Shown here: positions 33,031 through 43,800 of the stretch, one piece after another
Position numbering within the stretch: the stretch's first letter is position 1
How the letters are laid out: every line of letters begins with the position of its first letter
Assembly: GCA_965243825.1 (NCBI GenBank)
Contig: CBDEVT010000001.1
Coordinates: forward strand, 3,203,476-3,267,475
Reading direction: 5' to 3'
DNA from: JAJCYX01 sp965243825
Lineage (GTDB): Bacteria > Chloroflexota > Dehalococcoidia > Lucifugimonadales > Lucifugimonadaceae
DNA length: 64,000 nucleotides
The notes under the pieces: model-generated
The model's input: only the letters and a program-made list of their open reading frames with translations
What the model was told of the DNA's origin: nothing
Databases searched by the model: none
Translations under genes and position numbers: made by a program

Positions 33031-33591
33031 ATGAATCGAATAGTTAAGCCTTTAGCTCGGTTAGCGGTAGTTGGCGCAATTGCTGTGACCGTTGCGATTA
33101 CCAGCGGTTACGTAGCCGAGGCAGGTGGATCCGATCAACGGCCATTCAAAGGTTCCACAGACGGGATCAGCGTGTTCCATCCGTTTACAAACAATGCACG
33201 ATGTGCGGAACTTGGTCTTCCGGGGGTTCCGGTCTGTGTCGAACTGATCGGCGAGTCTCGCGCCACGCATCTTGGAAAGGCCCAGTTTCAGGCTGTGTTC
33301 TTCCCCGGTCCGCCTATCGCGAATCTTGGTGACTGTAGCTCACAGGTCGGGGTAGGCAAAGCAAAGTGGACTGCTGCGGACGGTAGTGAGTTACAAATGG
33401 ACGTTGTTGCCAACGAGAACTGCGTGATTGAGGACGGATCGCCAGATACGTGGTCTGTTGCATCTCAGTTCATCGTCATCGGCGGAACCGGCAGATTTGA
33501 AAACGAGCCGACGGGGACGATAGACGTAGAAGGAGTAGCAATACCCGGCGTCGGATTCGAGGTCGAACTGGAGGGTTTCATCGGCTACTAG
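33031..33591 (+). CDS. secreted protein, unknown function
   Basis: A 186-residue exported protein. Residues 1-33 are a signal peptide (MNRIVKPLARLAVVGAIAV onward, ending VAEAGG). The mature part is beta-rich with cysteines in NARCAELGLPGVPVCVEL, LGDCSSQVG and NENCVIED, and GGTGRFENEPTGTIDVEG near the end. This arrangement is like small allene-oxide-cyclase/DUF-type beta barrels, but I cannot name the family. GGGAG lies 10 bases before ATG 33031. A long hairpin follows. Confidence 0.75.
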   Translation: MNRIVKPLARLAVVGAIAVTVAITSGYVAEAGGSDQRPFKGSTDGISVFHPFTNNARCAELGLPGVPVCVELIGESRATHLGKAQFQAVFFPGPPIANLGDCSSQVGVGKAKWTAADGSELQMDVVANENCVIEDGSPDTWSVASQFIVIGGTGRFENEPTGTIDVEGVAIPGVGFEVELEGFIGY

Positions 33592-33627
33592 CGGTACAGG
33601 ATTGACTGGCCCCCAACCGCCAGGATT

Positions 33628-33685
33628 ACGTACGAACGAGTCGTGGACAGGCGATAGGCTGTTCCCGATTTCGTTCGTACGTTTT
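33628..33685 (+). terminator. long inverted repeat, probable terminator
   Basis: Perfect 12-bp arms ACGTACGAACGA (33628-33639) and TCGTTCGTACGT (33671-33682), a 31-base loop that itself can pair (GGACAG with CTGTTCC), and TTT after the right arm. It starts 36 bases after the stop of the secreted-protein gene. Confidence 0.65.
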
Positions 33686-33807
33686 GGTTGCGAAGAAAAG
33701 AAGATGACAAGAGCTTTACCGATCGAGAATGTCATCACCGCAGGTTTACTCGACACATCGGGTGCGCATGCGACTTTTGCCGTCTACTCTAAGTTGATTG
33801 GAGCCCG

Positions 33808-35214
33808 ATGACTTCACACCGCTCAGCTGTGGTTACCATGTTCTTGCTCGCCGCACTCACAACGGTCGGCTGTACGCGCAACAGCGACTCGACTCCAATC
33901 CCCACGGAGACTCAGCCGCCAACCCGCTCTGTACCGCTCCAACCGCCTGTCGATCCGTTCGACCTTGTGGCGACGGTATTCGCCGATCCGCAGGGTACTG
34001 GTGCGCCGTCTTTGGGCACAGACGCCGCCACCTGGCGGCGCATTGAACTACCAGGTGAGATCCTTCCTGATGCCGCGATCGCCCCAATCGGCGATGGCAA
34101 AGTCCTGGTCTTTGGCGGAGCCCTTCCTGCTAGCCATCCAGATGCCTGGGTAGTCGATCCCGAGACCGGCGACCTCATTCGGGCATTCGATCTTAGCGGC
34201 TGGATCCTCGACACGCAGACCGAACAGGTGACCAGTGCTGGCGAAATGGTTTTTCACCAGCAAAGTCAGCTGACTTATGCGATTGGAGATGGCCGAGTAG
34301 TCGGATTCAGCAGGACCGATTTCACTCGATCTCAGATGTTCGACCCGGCGACAAAGACATGGTCGGCTGGACCGGAGCTCAACCTGGAAGAGATCGATCC
34401 GTTCCTAGCGTACGCCGCGTTAGCTCCGGATGGCAGTGTCGATGCGGTCGCACCTCAGATTCCGGACATTGGTGGGCCCCACTCGAACGCTGGTTTCGGT
34501 CACTCTACGATCCTTTTCGGCGGGCGGCTACTCATGCTGGATGAAGACAGCGATGGGGCATCGGGGACATTGATCTTCGACCCTCAAACCGAAGCGTGGG
34601 ACGAGATCGTCGGTCCTGATACTGAGGGCAGGCCATTCGGATCGCAGCGAATGTTTTGGCACACCCTGCTGACAGCGGTAGGTAACGTCCACGCAGCCAC
34701 CCGCGGAAAGTCGTACATGTTCGATACCCCCTCAGAAACGTGGACAGAGACATCGCCACCGCCCGAGCGCTACTGGCCGTTCGATGCGTTGGGGCTTCTT
34801 CCGACAGGTGAGACTGCATGGAAGGCCAACCTTGACGAATTCGGCTTCGGCATCCTGCTCTACTCGCCCGATGACGATAAGTGGCAATGGATCGACGGCC
34901 CGATGGAGGATTCCTTTAGCGGACTTGCGGGCGCGGTAGCCCACGACGGTTCTATCGCGCTGTTCGACTGGCCCAAGACCGAGGGCGTGACAGGTGAAGC
35001 AACCGGCGAGGTGATCGCGTGGGTGATCGACGACCCGCTCGCCGCAGCGGTGCCGCTCGTCCCGCACCCAGAACCGGTGTCAACCCCCACCCCATTCCCG
35101 TCTGGATGGGCATCGCTCACTGCCAGATATCACACGCTGCTCATTCCCGACGGCATCCTCGCCCGATGGCCCTCTCCATACTCAACCTCTGCAATGAGAT
35201 ATGTCGCGGAGTAA
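33808..35214 (+). CDS. kelch-repeat lipoprotein (beta-propeller)
   Basis: A 468-residue lipoprotein: signal peptide with lipobox TTVGC (Cys about 22), a Thr/Pro linker, then about six kelch-like blades. Typical blade parts are PIGDGKVLVFGGALPASHPDAW, RSQMFDPATKTWSAGPEL, TILFGGRLLMLDEDSDG, LIFDPQTEAWDEI and SYMFDTPSETWTETSPP. No enzyme motif (for example galactose-oxidase ligands) is clear. It probably binds a ligand or partner outside the membrane. GGAG just precedes ATG 33808. It is followed by a membrane protein gene 28 bases later. Confidence 0.8.
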   Translation: MTSHRSAVVTMFLLAALTTVGCTRNSDSTPIPTETQPPTRSVPLQPPVDPFDLVATVFADPQGTGAPSLGTDAATWRRIELPGEILPDAAIAPIGDGKVLVFGGALPASHPDAWVVDPETGDLIRAFDLSGWILDTQTEQVTSAGEMVFHQQSQLTYAIGDGRVVGFSRTDFTRSQMFDPATKTWSAGPELNLEEIDPFLAYAALAPDGSVDAVAPQIPDIGGPHSNAGFGHSTILFGGRLLMLDEDSDGASGTLIFDPQTEAWDEIVGPDTEGRPFGSQRMFWHTLLTAVGNVHAATRGKSYMFDTPSETWTETSPPPERYWPFDALGLLPTGETAWKANLDEFGFGILLYSPDDDKWQWIDGPMEDSFSGLAGAVAHDGSIALFDWPKTEGVTGEATGEVIAWVIDDPLAAAVPLVPHPEPVSTPTPFPSGWASLTARYHTLLIPDGILARWPSPYSTSAMRYVAE

Positions 35215-35242
35215 GGCTTGATGCACTAGAAGGCAGACAGCT

Positions 35243-35788
35243 ATGGACTTGTTTGGAATCTCACTGGGCGTCGTGATTGTCACAACTATCCGCCTAGCCG
35301 TTCCGTTAATTATTTTCCGATGGCCGTTTTGGGGAGGCGTTGCAACTGCCATAGTCGATGCGGTGGACGTGATCCTCGTCTACCTTTTACAACTCGGTGA
35401 CTACAGGAGTTATCACCAGACTGACAAGTATCTTGACTCTTACTTCCTCGCATTCATGGCTTTCTACGCCTGGAGGAAGTGGCGTGGCCTCGAGCGTGAT
35501 GTCTCGTTGGTGCTATTCATCTGGCGAATGATCGGCTTCGTACTCTTTGAAATCACGGGAGTGCGGTGGTTATTGCTGATCTTCCCAAATCTGTTCCTGT
35601 GGTGGTGGTTGTGGGTCGCAGGGATTCACAGATATCGGCCGCGATGGCAATTCACACGTGTGAACGCGTCTGGCGTACTAGTTCTCATGATCGGGCCCAA
35701 GATGATCCAGGAGATGGTTCTGCACTACTGGCGGATCAAGCCTTTACAGGTCATGAGCGATTTCGCACGCAATCTCCTTGAAATCTGA
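35243..35788 (+). CDS. integral membrane protein, unknown function
   Basis: A 181-residue protein with about five hydrophobic segments: LGVVIVTTIRLAVPLIIF, a segment around VDAVDVILVYLLQLG, FLAFMAFYAWRKW, LVLFIWRMIGFVLFEI and LLLIFPNLFLWWWLWVAGI. Aromatic, Trp-rich ends and a C-terminal amphipathic tail. Not recognised. It overlaps the upstream end of the universal-stress-protein reading frame and is probably co-transcribed with it. Confidence 0.75.
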   Translation: MDLFGISLGVVIVTTIRLAVPLIIFRWPFWGGVATAIVDAVDVILVYLLQLGDYRSYHQTDKYLDSYFLAFMAFYAWRKWRGLERDVSLVLFIWRMIGFVLFEITGVRWLLLIFPNLFLWWWLWVAGIHRYRPRWQFTRVNASGVLVLMIGPKMIQEMVLHYWRIKPLQVMSDFARNLLEI

Positions 35789-35813
35789 CATCAGGGATGT
35801 CGACCAGTCCTTC

Positions 35814-36284
35814 ATGGTTTCGAGAACAGCCGAAAACATGCCAGCCACCAGAAGGCGGCTAATCTACCACCTCATCTTGCCTATCGACGGCTCGTGGAGA
35901 TCGGCGCAAGTAGAAGAGATGGCTGCTCGCTTGGCTCTCTGTCTGAATGCCAAAATCACGATCTTTCACGTCAGAGAAAGACCGGAGAAACCCGATCTAT
36001 CAGTGTTCAAAGATCTTCACAGCACACTTACAGAGCTATGCTTGGACGTAGATATCAATGTGAATCGAGTAGACCCGCAGGTCAGACTCCGAAATTTCGC
36101 GGCGCTGTATCCCAATTCGTTGGTGCTCATGTGTAGCCGTGGCCCAGGAGTACTTCCTGACAGGCCCAGAGGTAGCGTCGCCGACTTTGTTACATGACAC
36201 GGAAGAAGTCCTGTAGTCGTCGTCCCACCATCAGAGCAGACAGAACTGCTCAAGACGATCTACAAAAGCGTGGATGCAGCTTGA
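35814..36284 (+). pseudogene. universal stress protein interrupted by an in-frame TGA
   Basis: UspA-fold protein: YHLILPIDGSWRSAQVEEMA, LNAKITIFHVRE, and VLMCSRGPGVLPDRPRGSVADFVT. A TGA at 36195-36197 stops it just where the last strand should begin, and the same frame continues with HGRSPVVVVPPSEQTELL to a second stop at 36282-36284. The joined product has the normal family C-terminus (S-V-A-x-x-V-x-x-H-x-x-x-P-V-x-V-V). CGA (Arg) to TGA is a one-base change. The start is uncertain: the frame is open from TTG 35778, with ATGs at 35814 and 35838. Confidence 0.75.
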
Positions 36285-36803
36285 TTCATATTCGTCGCCA
36301 GGCGACTGGATCCATCTTTGATTCTCTAAACTCCGTCGAGCATGTGGACAGAACGCCAGGTGAATCTCGGAGAGAACAGGTAACTGCTATACGTGTTCCG
36401 TGATCTGGAATTGAAACTGATCAGGACGAATTGACCACGCCAACCAATCCTAGGCGAATTGATTCGATCGCGACTTTCCTTTTTAGCGTTCGAGCGGACT
36501 AACTTCTAAAGAGCTAGTCGATCGTCACCTGTCCAGTCCTGTGGCGCGAAATCCACCCCTAGACTTACTACACGCCGAAGCCGGGTTCGGCGGTGACTTC
36601 CAACATTCCGTACTTCTTGACGATCCAGCCTCATATTTTTGTCACATTTATTTGGACCTTCTTCATAGCGTCCATATATGGCGCTCTCATAATCACAGTA
36701 GGTAAATAGCAGCACCGAGTTTGGTGTACTGCATATTTACTGCGCAAACTGTGGTGAAGTCGATACAGACCAATGGCTAGCAGAAGGAAGGACCTCCCCT
36801 GTT
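36285..36803. other. intergenic stretch with no recognisable gene
   Basis: About 520 bases between the broken stress-protein gene and the DUF2339 gene. No repeat copy, hairpin or supported open frame was found. It presumably holds the promoter of the downstream gene. Confidence 0.5.
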
Positions 36804-39800
36804 ATGCGTTGCTCCAACTGCAGCCAAGAAAATGCTGCGACGAGCAAGTTCTGTATTTCCTGCGGAAAGCCGCTTCAATCTGCGGTAGGCGCCGTCTCGA
36901 GAATTGAGTTCGAGCAACTCAAATCGCAGATACGCGCACTTCGTGACGAGATCGAAAAGATTAGAGAATCGGTGCCAACCGGCGGGGTTGTCGGTCTAGA
37001 AGCCGAAGCTACAAAGGTTGATGTAGTCGAACCGGTTGAGTTCTCCGAGGACGCTGGTGCGAGTCATGAGGAATATGAACCAGAGGCCGTAGGTGGGGTC
37101 GAACCGCTAGTCGATCTTGAGCCTCTCCCTGAATCTGAGCCGCAGACTGAACCAGAACCGGGATTCACACCAAAACCTGTTCTTCTGTCTCCAATTGCCA
37201 CACATACTGTTGCAGGCACCGATCCACAGCTCCCATCCCCATCCACGGCGCAGGCAAAAACCACTCCTGTTATAACTCAGGCGGAGGCGGTAAAAGAACC
37301 TGAGAGATGGGAGACCATCTCTCCCAACGAAGCGATACAAGTACCGTCGTGGTCCTTTAGCGACTTGAACTGGGAGCCGATCATCGGTGGAAACTGGCTC
37401 GCGCGTGTTGGTGCACTGGCCATCATTATTGGGATCGGATTCTTCCTCAACCTCGCATTTGAGAACAACTGGATCGGCGAAACCGGCCGGGTCATCCTTG
37501 GAATAGTCTCCGGTTTGGCGTTTTTAGCTGCAGGTGAATACTGGCGGACAAAGTACCCCGTGTACTCGCAGGCTCTCACGGGCACCGGCATTGCCATCCT
37601 ATACATCGCGATATTCGCCGCATTCGCCATCTACAGCCTTATTGACATCTACACCGGCATAAGCATGTTGTTGCTCGTAAGTGTGACGTCCGCCGTGCTA
37701 GCGATTCGGCAAAACTCGGTCAGCCTTGCCGTCCTCGGCATCATCGGTGCATTCTTGGGACCATTCATTCTCGGTGCATCCAGTCAGCGCGAAACAGACA
37801 GCTTCAACGGTTCAACTGGTGACGCGTTCGGCCTTCTTGCCTACATCTTCGTCGTGGACATCGGTGTCATCGTGCTCTCAACGTTCAAGAGCTGGAGATG
37901 GTTTACGGCACTTGCCTATGCGGGGTCGCTCATAACCTTCGGCCTGTGGTTCACTGAGTACGGAATGGGCTCTAGTGCCCTGGTAGCCGAATTTGGCAGG
38001 CCCGAGACTCAACTGATCGCCGAAGCCGGTCTGACTAGCATTTTCTTGAGCTTCGTAGCCGCGACAACGCTGTTCCATCTCGTGTGGAAGCGAAACCCGG
38101 AATCCCGCGACCTTACGCTGATGCTGGTGAATGCCAGCGTCTACATGGGAATCAGCTATGGACTCCTCTGGAACGATTTCAGGGCATGGATGGGTGGGTT
38201 CACAATTCTGGTCTCAATGCTCTATACGGGTGTTGGATACATCGCTCTGAAGCGTGTCGGTCTGGTATCGATAGATCTGAAAAACCCGGCCCGAGACATG
38301 CTTCTCACGTCTATCTCATTCGGTATCGCCCTAATTCTGATCACAGCGGCGATTCCAATACAGATCGGGGGACCTTGGGTTCCTGTTGTCTGGGCAACAG
38401 AATCCGTGCTCCTTATCTGGCTATCGTTCAAGCAGCGTATGCCCGATCTTCGAGTTGGCGCATTGGTGGTACTCGGTCTCGCTGCAGCGTGGCTTGGGAT
38501 CGTCGAAACCCCAGACGCGCTTCGTGATTCGGTAACGCCATTTTGGAACGAATACCTGCCGGCATACATTGCTGTTATCGCAGCATTCTGGGCTGGAGCG
38601 ATGCTGGTCAAACAAAACAGCGATCAATTGAATGAGATAGAGAAACACCTGTTCCGGGTGTTGGCGGTATTCGGCATTTTCTTCCTTGCCCTTGGAACAC
38701 CGGTACAGGTCCCTGAGACATGGCTACCGGTTGCTTGGACACTGGAGGGGGTGGCAATTTTCTGGGCCTCATTCAACCAGAGAGAAGCAGCCGTTCGGTA
38801 TGGCGCACTGACTGTACTGGGAATTGGAGCGCTCTGGCTTGTTTCGTCTGTGACTCCTGACGCCTTGCGAGATTTGCCCACACCGTTCTGGAACGAATTC
38901 CTGCCGATCTATCTCATGGTGATAGCCGGATTCTGGGTGTCGGGCTTCATCGCGACACAGAACGATGATCAATTACCTCCCGATGAAAAAATGCTTGTGC
39001 CCGTGCTGGTTTTGACAGGCATTTTCTTACTCTCACTAGGCACAACAATCCAGGTCAGTCATACGTGGCTCCCAGTCGCGTGGGTAGTGGAATCGGTGGT
39101 GTTGGTCTGGATTGCATTTGAACGGAAGGCTCTGTCACTCAGATATGGCGCATTGGCATTGCTCACCGCCGGAGGTGTCTGGCTTGGCCTCGTCGAGACA
39201 CCGCATGCAATTGAGAGTTCGCCGATGCCTTTCTGGAACGTCCAGCTACCGATCTACCTAATCTTTATTGCCGGAACTTGGACCATTGCCTTTCTGGTCA
39301 AACAGAACAAGGATCAACTCAGACGAGAGGAAAAATCCCTGTTCTCAGTAGTCGTGCTCGTGGGTTTCTTTTTCATGGCGCTCGGAGCATCTGTGCAGTT
39401 AGGTCAATCGTGGTTGCCGCTTGCATGGACCGTGGAAGCCTTAGTGCTGCTCTGGTTTGCATTCAATCAAAATGATCGGATCATCAGATACGGGGCACTC
39501 ACTGTGCTTGCATTTGGTGCATTCTGGCTGGGGGTCGTCGAAACACCTGCTGCGATACGAGATTCCCATCCCCTGTTTTTGAATACTCTGTTCCCGGTGT
39601 ACACAGTTGTGATTGCTGGAATCTGGATCGCCGCCTATCTTGCGAGGCGAAACGATGATCAGCTCAAGGCAGAGGAAAGCAAACTATATGAACTGTTGTC
39701 GGTGATTGGAATCTTCTTTTTGGCTCTTGGCACGCCGGTACAGGTAGATGGGTCTTGGATGGCGTTCGCGTGGGCAATAGAAGGCTTGGCCGTGATCTGG

Positions 39801-40454
39801 GTTGCGATGCGACTCGGAATCTTCGAGGCGCAGATTTCGGGTCTGATCCTCTTTGCGCTTGCAGCGATACGGGCGATTGGCTACGACAGTGTTGTAGATG
39901 GAACCGGTTACACGGTGTTGTGGAATACGAGATTGATCGCCTTCGGCCCACTGATTGCCGGAATGGCAACAGCAGCTTATCTCTGGAGCAGATCCGTCTC
40001 TCCGCACAAAGATATTGAACCGACCAAGATTGCAGCGTCGATGGCAGTTGCCGCCAATGCATTCGCACTTTGGTTTCTGAGTGCTGAGGTTATAGGAGCG
40101 GTCCAGGCAGATGCGTTGTTCTCGGTGAGTGATAGCAACGAACGTGACGTTGTGAGCCTTGGGCTAACAGTCCTGTGGGGCGCGTACGGAGGACTTGTTT
40201 TAACAGCAGGATTTATTGGAGACTGGCGATTGGTGCGTTCAGCTGGTCTGATCTTGCTGGCAATCCCTGTCTTCAAGTTGTTCTTGATCGATTCATTCCA
40301 GTTAGACCAGGGTCTCAGAGTTGCGGCGTTCCTGATCCTTGGAGCCATACTGTTGGCTGGTGGCTATCTCTACCAGCGGAACTCGGAGTTGATCAAGGAA
40401 CTTTTCATCCGCCCGACGACGCCTGGACGCACTGACCAGGCTCACCGCACATAA
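36804..40454 (+). CDS. DUF2339 giant membrane protein with zinc ribbon
   Basis: A 1216-residue protein. Residues 1-26 form a zinc ribbon (CSNCSQENAATSKFCISCG). Then a coiled coil (EFEQLKSQIRALRDEIEKIR), an acidic Pro/Glu linker to about 190, and a very long membrane part with more than twenty hydrophobic segments. The core motif WEPIIGGNWLARVGALAIIIG is the DUF2339 hallmark. From about residue 500, a module of about 115 residues repeats five times, each with GTPVQV-W-LPVAW, E-x-x-x-L/I-W, RYGAL-LG-G-WL-x-x-ETP-A-R and FWN-LP-Y. Function of the family is not established; a cell-envelope role is only a guess. Confidence 0.88.
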   Translation: MRCSNCSQENAATSKFCISCGKPLQSAVGAVSRIEFEQLKSQIRALRDEIEKIRESVPTGGVVGLEAEATKVDVVEPVEFSEDAGASHEEYEPEAVGGVEPLVDLEPLPESEPQTEPEPGFTPKPVLLSPIATHTVAGTDPQLPSPSTAQAKTTPVITQAEAVKEPERWETISPNEAIQVPSWSFSDLNWEPIIGGNWLARVGALAIIIGIGFFLNLAFENNWIGETGRVILGIVSGLAFLAAGEYWRTKYPVYSQALTGTGIAILYIAIFAAFAIYSLIDIYTGISMLLLVSVTSAVLAIRQNSVSLAVLGIIGAFLGPFILGASSQRETDSFNGSTGDAFGLLAYIFVVDIGVIVLSTFKSWRWFTALAYAGSLITFGLWFTEYGMGSSALVAEFGRPETQLIAEAGLTSIFLSFVAATTLFHLVWKRNPESRDLTLMLVNASVYMGISYGLLWNDFRAWMGGFTILVSMLYTGVGYIALKRVGLVSIDLKNPARDMLLTSISFGIALILITAAIPIQIGGPWVPVVWATESVLLIWLSFKQRMPDLRVGALVVLGLAAAWLGIVETPDALRDSVTPFWNEYLPAYIAVIAAFWAGAMLVKQNSDQLNEIEKHLFRVLAVFGIFFLALGTPVQVPETWLPVAWTLEGVAIFWASFNQREAAVRYGALTVLGIGALWLVSSVTPDALRDLPTPFWNEFLPIYLMVIAGFWVSGFIATQNDDQLPPDEKMLVPVLVLTGIFLLSLGTTIQVSHTWLPVAWVVESVVLVWIAFERKALSLRYGALALLTAGGVWLGLVETPHAIESSPMPFWNVQLPIYLIFIAGTWTIAFLVKQNKDQLRREEKSLFSVVVLVGFFFMALGASVQLGQSWLPLAWTVEALVLLWFAFNQNDRIIRYGALTVLAFGAFWLGVVETPAAIRDSHPLFLNTLFPVYTVVIAGIWIAAYLARRNDDQLKAEESKLYELLSVIGIFFLALGTPVQVDGSWMAFAWAIEGLAVIWVAMRLGIFEAQISGLILFALAAIRAIGYDSVVDGTGYTVLWNTRLIAFGPLIAGMATAAYLWSRSVSPHKDIEPTKIAASMAVAANAFALWFLSAEVIGAVQADALFSVSDSNERDVVSLGLTVLWGAYGGLVLTAGFIGDWRLVRSAGLILLAIPVFKLFLIDSFQLDQGLRVAAFLILGAILLAGGYLYQRNSELIKELFIRPTTPGRTDQAHRT

Positions 40455-40620
40455 TCATTTCGTGGCAGCCCGCAGCGGCGGAAGTGAACAGGTTGACCGC
40501 CAAGCCCAGGTAACCTGCCTCCTATAAACGAGTGCATTTGAAAGATGAAAGACCGGGCGTTTTGAAGGGGAGGACGGCTCAATAGCATGAATAGGCGAAG
40601 GATCTACATTTTCGTTCGGC

Positions 40621-40691
40621 TCGAACGCATCTCTAAAACTTCTGCCGATCGTCCCCTCAGCTCAAGATTCTGAACTCACAGAACACCGGAA
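40621..40691 (+). repeat. dispersed intergenic repeat, copy R13
   Basis: GAACGCATCTCTAAAACTTC, TGCCGATCGTCCCCTCAG, CTCAAGATTCTGAACTCAC, AGAACACCGG. Full length with a TTCTG/CAGAA 3' stem. Located between convergent genes; no other feature is seen in 40455-40817. Confidence 0.9.
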
Positions 40692-40817
40692 CTGATGTGG
40701 GGAGTTCGGTAAGATCGGCCATCCGGTTTTCCGATGACTCGAAACGAAGGACGCAATCCCGTTTCTTCAACAACCGACGAGGTATCCGCTGGTCAATGCC
40801 AATAATCAGTGCACGAC

Positions 40818-43800
40818 CTAGGGCAACACGTCGAAGTGGTTCGAGTTGTCATGAAGAAGCGGAAGAAGATGCCACGGGTTGTTAGTAACGTAATCAGATC
40901 CATTAATCGAGATATCTTCAATACACTCTTCGTTGACGACCTGCTCCTCCGCTAACTCTGGTGGGTCATAACACACATCAAAGTCCTGGTCCCAGAAGTC
41001 GAATATGACATCTCCGTCAGTGATTACGGGAATCGTGACGAAGCCGAGCTCAATGTCGATAAGCCCGAGTTCTGGTGCGGGCTCCAAGTCAGGCAGGAAT
41101 GGAGTTGCATCGAACTGAATTTCCACTCCCCCACCTAAGAACTCGAAGTCTCGGACGATAAAAGTGACGCCAGGCACGTAGGCCAGCTCAGGCGCAATCC
41201 AGGAATCCGGATTCGGATTTTCGTCGCCGTCGTCCAGATCTTCCGGATCATTTAGGATCGGCCAGTACAAGAGGAAACCTTCCACGCCCTCCTGACTCAC
41301 ATTTCCTAGAGCGTTTATCGTTCCATTTGCTTTGAACAGCCCGTAACAGGTGTCCTCATCCTCGCTGAGTCCAAACAACGTTAGATCGACAGGATCACAC
41401 GGGGTGTATCCGAGTCCCTCAGATGATAGGTCTACGGCGAAATCTTCTAGATCAAATCCAAGAAGGGTTCTCGATCCAGCATCCTGTATCGCGCCGAGGA
41501 CTCGGAATTGGTCGGACGCGTCCAAAGCGAACGAGTATTCCCATTCGAAGAACCAGGGCTGTTCAGGGTCCTCAGCGGTCGGTTGTTTTGGTATTCCGGT
41601 GTAGTCGATGCTGAACGCGGACGGTGCATTTTGTACAGAGAATTTCTGGGCAGTTTCTCCTGTCTCGGTGCCCCCACGAGGGCCCGTAAAATAATCCAAT
41701 TGTCCCGGGCTCTCGCTGGCTTCAAAGTAGATAGATTCCAGCGCTTTCATTTCGACTTCGATCACATCCGGAATGTTCTCGATCCTGATCAACTGCAACT
41801 GTTCGAAGGGAACCAATTCAAAATCGATAGCCCTATCTAGCCTTGAGTTGTCACCGATGAATATAGGATGTGGTTCTGCACTTGGCGCGGAGAAGAAAAT
41901 GGAACCTTCAGGAATGTATGTTGATTCCGGTGTTTCTTCTTCCTCCGGATCCCAGCTACCTGGCTCGGGTGGAATCTCGCCTGAAGGTGGCTCAAGGTCG
42001 ATTTTCACCTGGGCGCCCTGTAGTCCGCTGAATTGGACAGAGGTCATCGAATTCACAAAATCGACGAAGTAACTCTTTTTCTTGTCCGGATCCTCTCCAA
42101 CCAGTTTGTAATCTGGACCACCGGCGTCATCGCCTTCTTCGCGGATCCGCTGAGTCCGCCATTTCGTAGTTACCATGTGGTCTTCTGAATCATCAAATCC
42201 GACTCTGTCCACTCCGAAACTGTCGCACATTGCGCTGTCGATATGACCGTTCAGGTCATTGCTAAATGCTCTTCCGGCAATCGCGTTTTCGAACGCGCCT
42301 TCCGTGATGAAGCAGCTGTTGCCGTCTGCACCTTCAGTGAAGGGCTCGAACAATTCAGTCTCTTCACCTGGTAGGACAGTTGTTTGAAGCAACCTGATCG
42401 TCTCTATTCCGTCTGCTTCGGTTATTACTTGGAAATCACCGTGCTCAGGAGGCACATTGCTACCCGTGAGATCCACGTTAATAAGCTTTGCGTCGTTAGT
42501 TAGCGAAACGAAGACGTATGCGGGGATTCCGAGCACTTCCATCTTCGTCCAACGGTTGGTTTCTGGTTTGTCCACAACCGGGTCCACTGTCTCAAGGAAG
42601 ATTCGCTCCAGCGTGTCGGACGCTTCAAGAACGCCAGTCACCGAGGTTGTGGGCGGATCATCGGTGTTCGCTGCCGGTGTAGTCGACATGCTGAATTCAA
42701 GATCAATTTCTGCCGGTATTCCATCGAGATGGGCTGTCTGTTCCTCTGGAACGGGCGAAGCATCGTCATCGGCGTCAGGTTTCGAACTGTGAACGGCGAT
42801 CCCTTCAACCGGGCCGCTGGCCAACATAGCAATTTCAATGTTGCTTGAATCTCCGCCGGGTACCCCTTCTTGCGTGAATCCCAGCATTAGTTCGTCCGGT
42901 AACCCAGTGAGCTCGAGTGACATTGTTGTTGGCAGTGGGACTGTGGCTTCCTCAGGCACCTCGTCGGGCGATGCGAAGAACAGGTGATCGTTGGTGGAGA
43001 GTTCCAGGCTGGCAATCGAACCCCCACTGTTTGCTTCGTATCCGACGTGACTTTCGGTGTCTGTACATAGGTCGAGATAGGTCAGATCGTTTTCCAGGGC
43101 AATTACCGCAGTGGAGGATTGGATCGTTGCCGGTTCTGAACCTTCCACTGGCGTCTCAGACGAGACGATACCGACCAGATTGCGTGGTTCTGTGACTTCG
43201 ATAGTCGCGTTCAGAATTCTTACAGGCATCTCGTCGTCATCATCTACCACACATTCAGTTTCGCCTGGATCCTCCATGCCGTTTTCGTCAATTAGCTGCG
43301 CGAAGGAGAATCGCTCAACGCCGAACAAGCGTGCCTCAAGAATCTGGAAACGCGGGTCGAGCTTTCTGAAGAATCGGAGAAGCTGATCGTCGCTGCTGGA
43401 CGGCGCATCCAGGGTTAAGAATTCCAGTTGGTCTGTTGAAGCGAGCGCAAGAAATTGCAATCCGCCTACCGATGCTTGGTCGGCAGGTACTAATGGGGTG
43501 GTGTCGACGGCAACTGAACTTTCCCCCGGCGTGAACTCCCAATCGAACGCCGTTGATGGCGCGTCGTCCAATCGAACCCCTAGGTACCGGAGGTCTTCGC
43601 CAAACAACGCGGAAGTTCCCAAAAGTCCGAACTCTTCACTCGTCGTCGATAGTTCGACCATGGCCAGACCGACTTCCGCTTCACCACCAGAACCGTCGTT
43701 GGCTGAGAGCGTGACGCCCGAACCTACTGACATTGCCATAGTTTCGGGAATGTCCTGGAACAGCAGATCGTACAGAGCTGTGCCGTTCTGTCCCACACAT

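Noticed and set aside
36195..36197. Selenocysteine codon or UGA recoding
   Set aside because: The position matches a helix/loop of the stress-protein fold, not a redox site; no SECIS-like hairpin was seen just after it; other genes here end in TGA normally.
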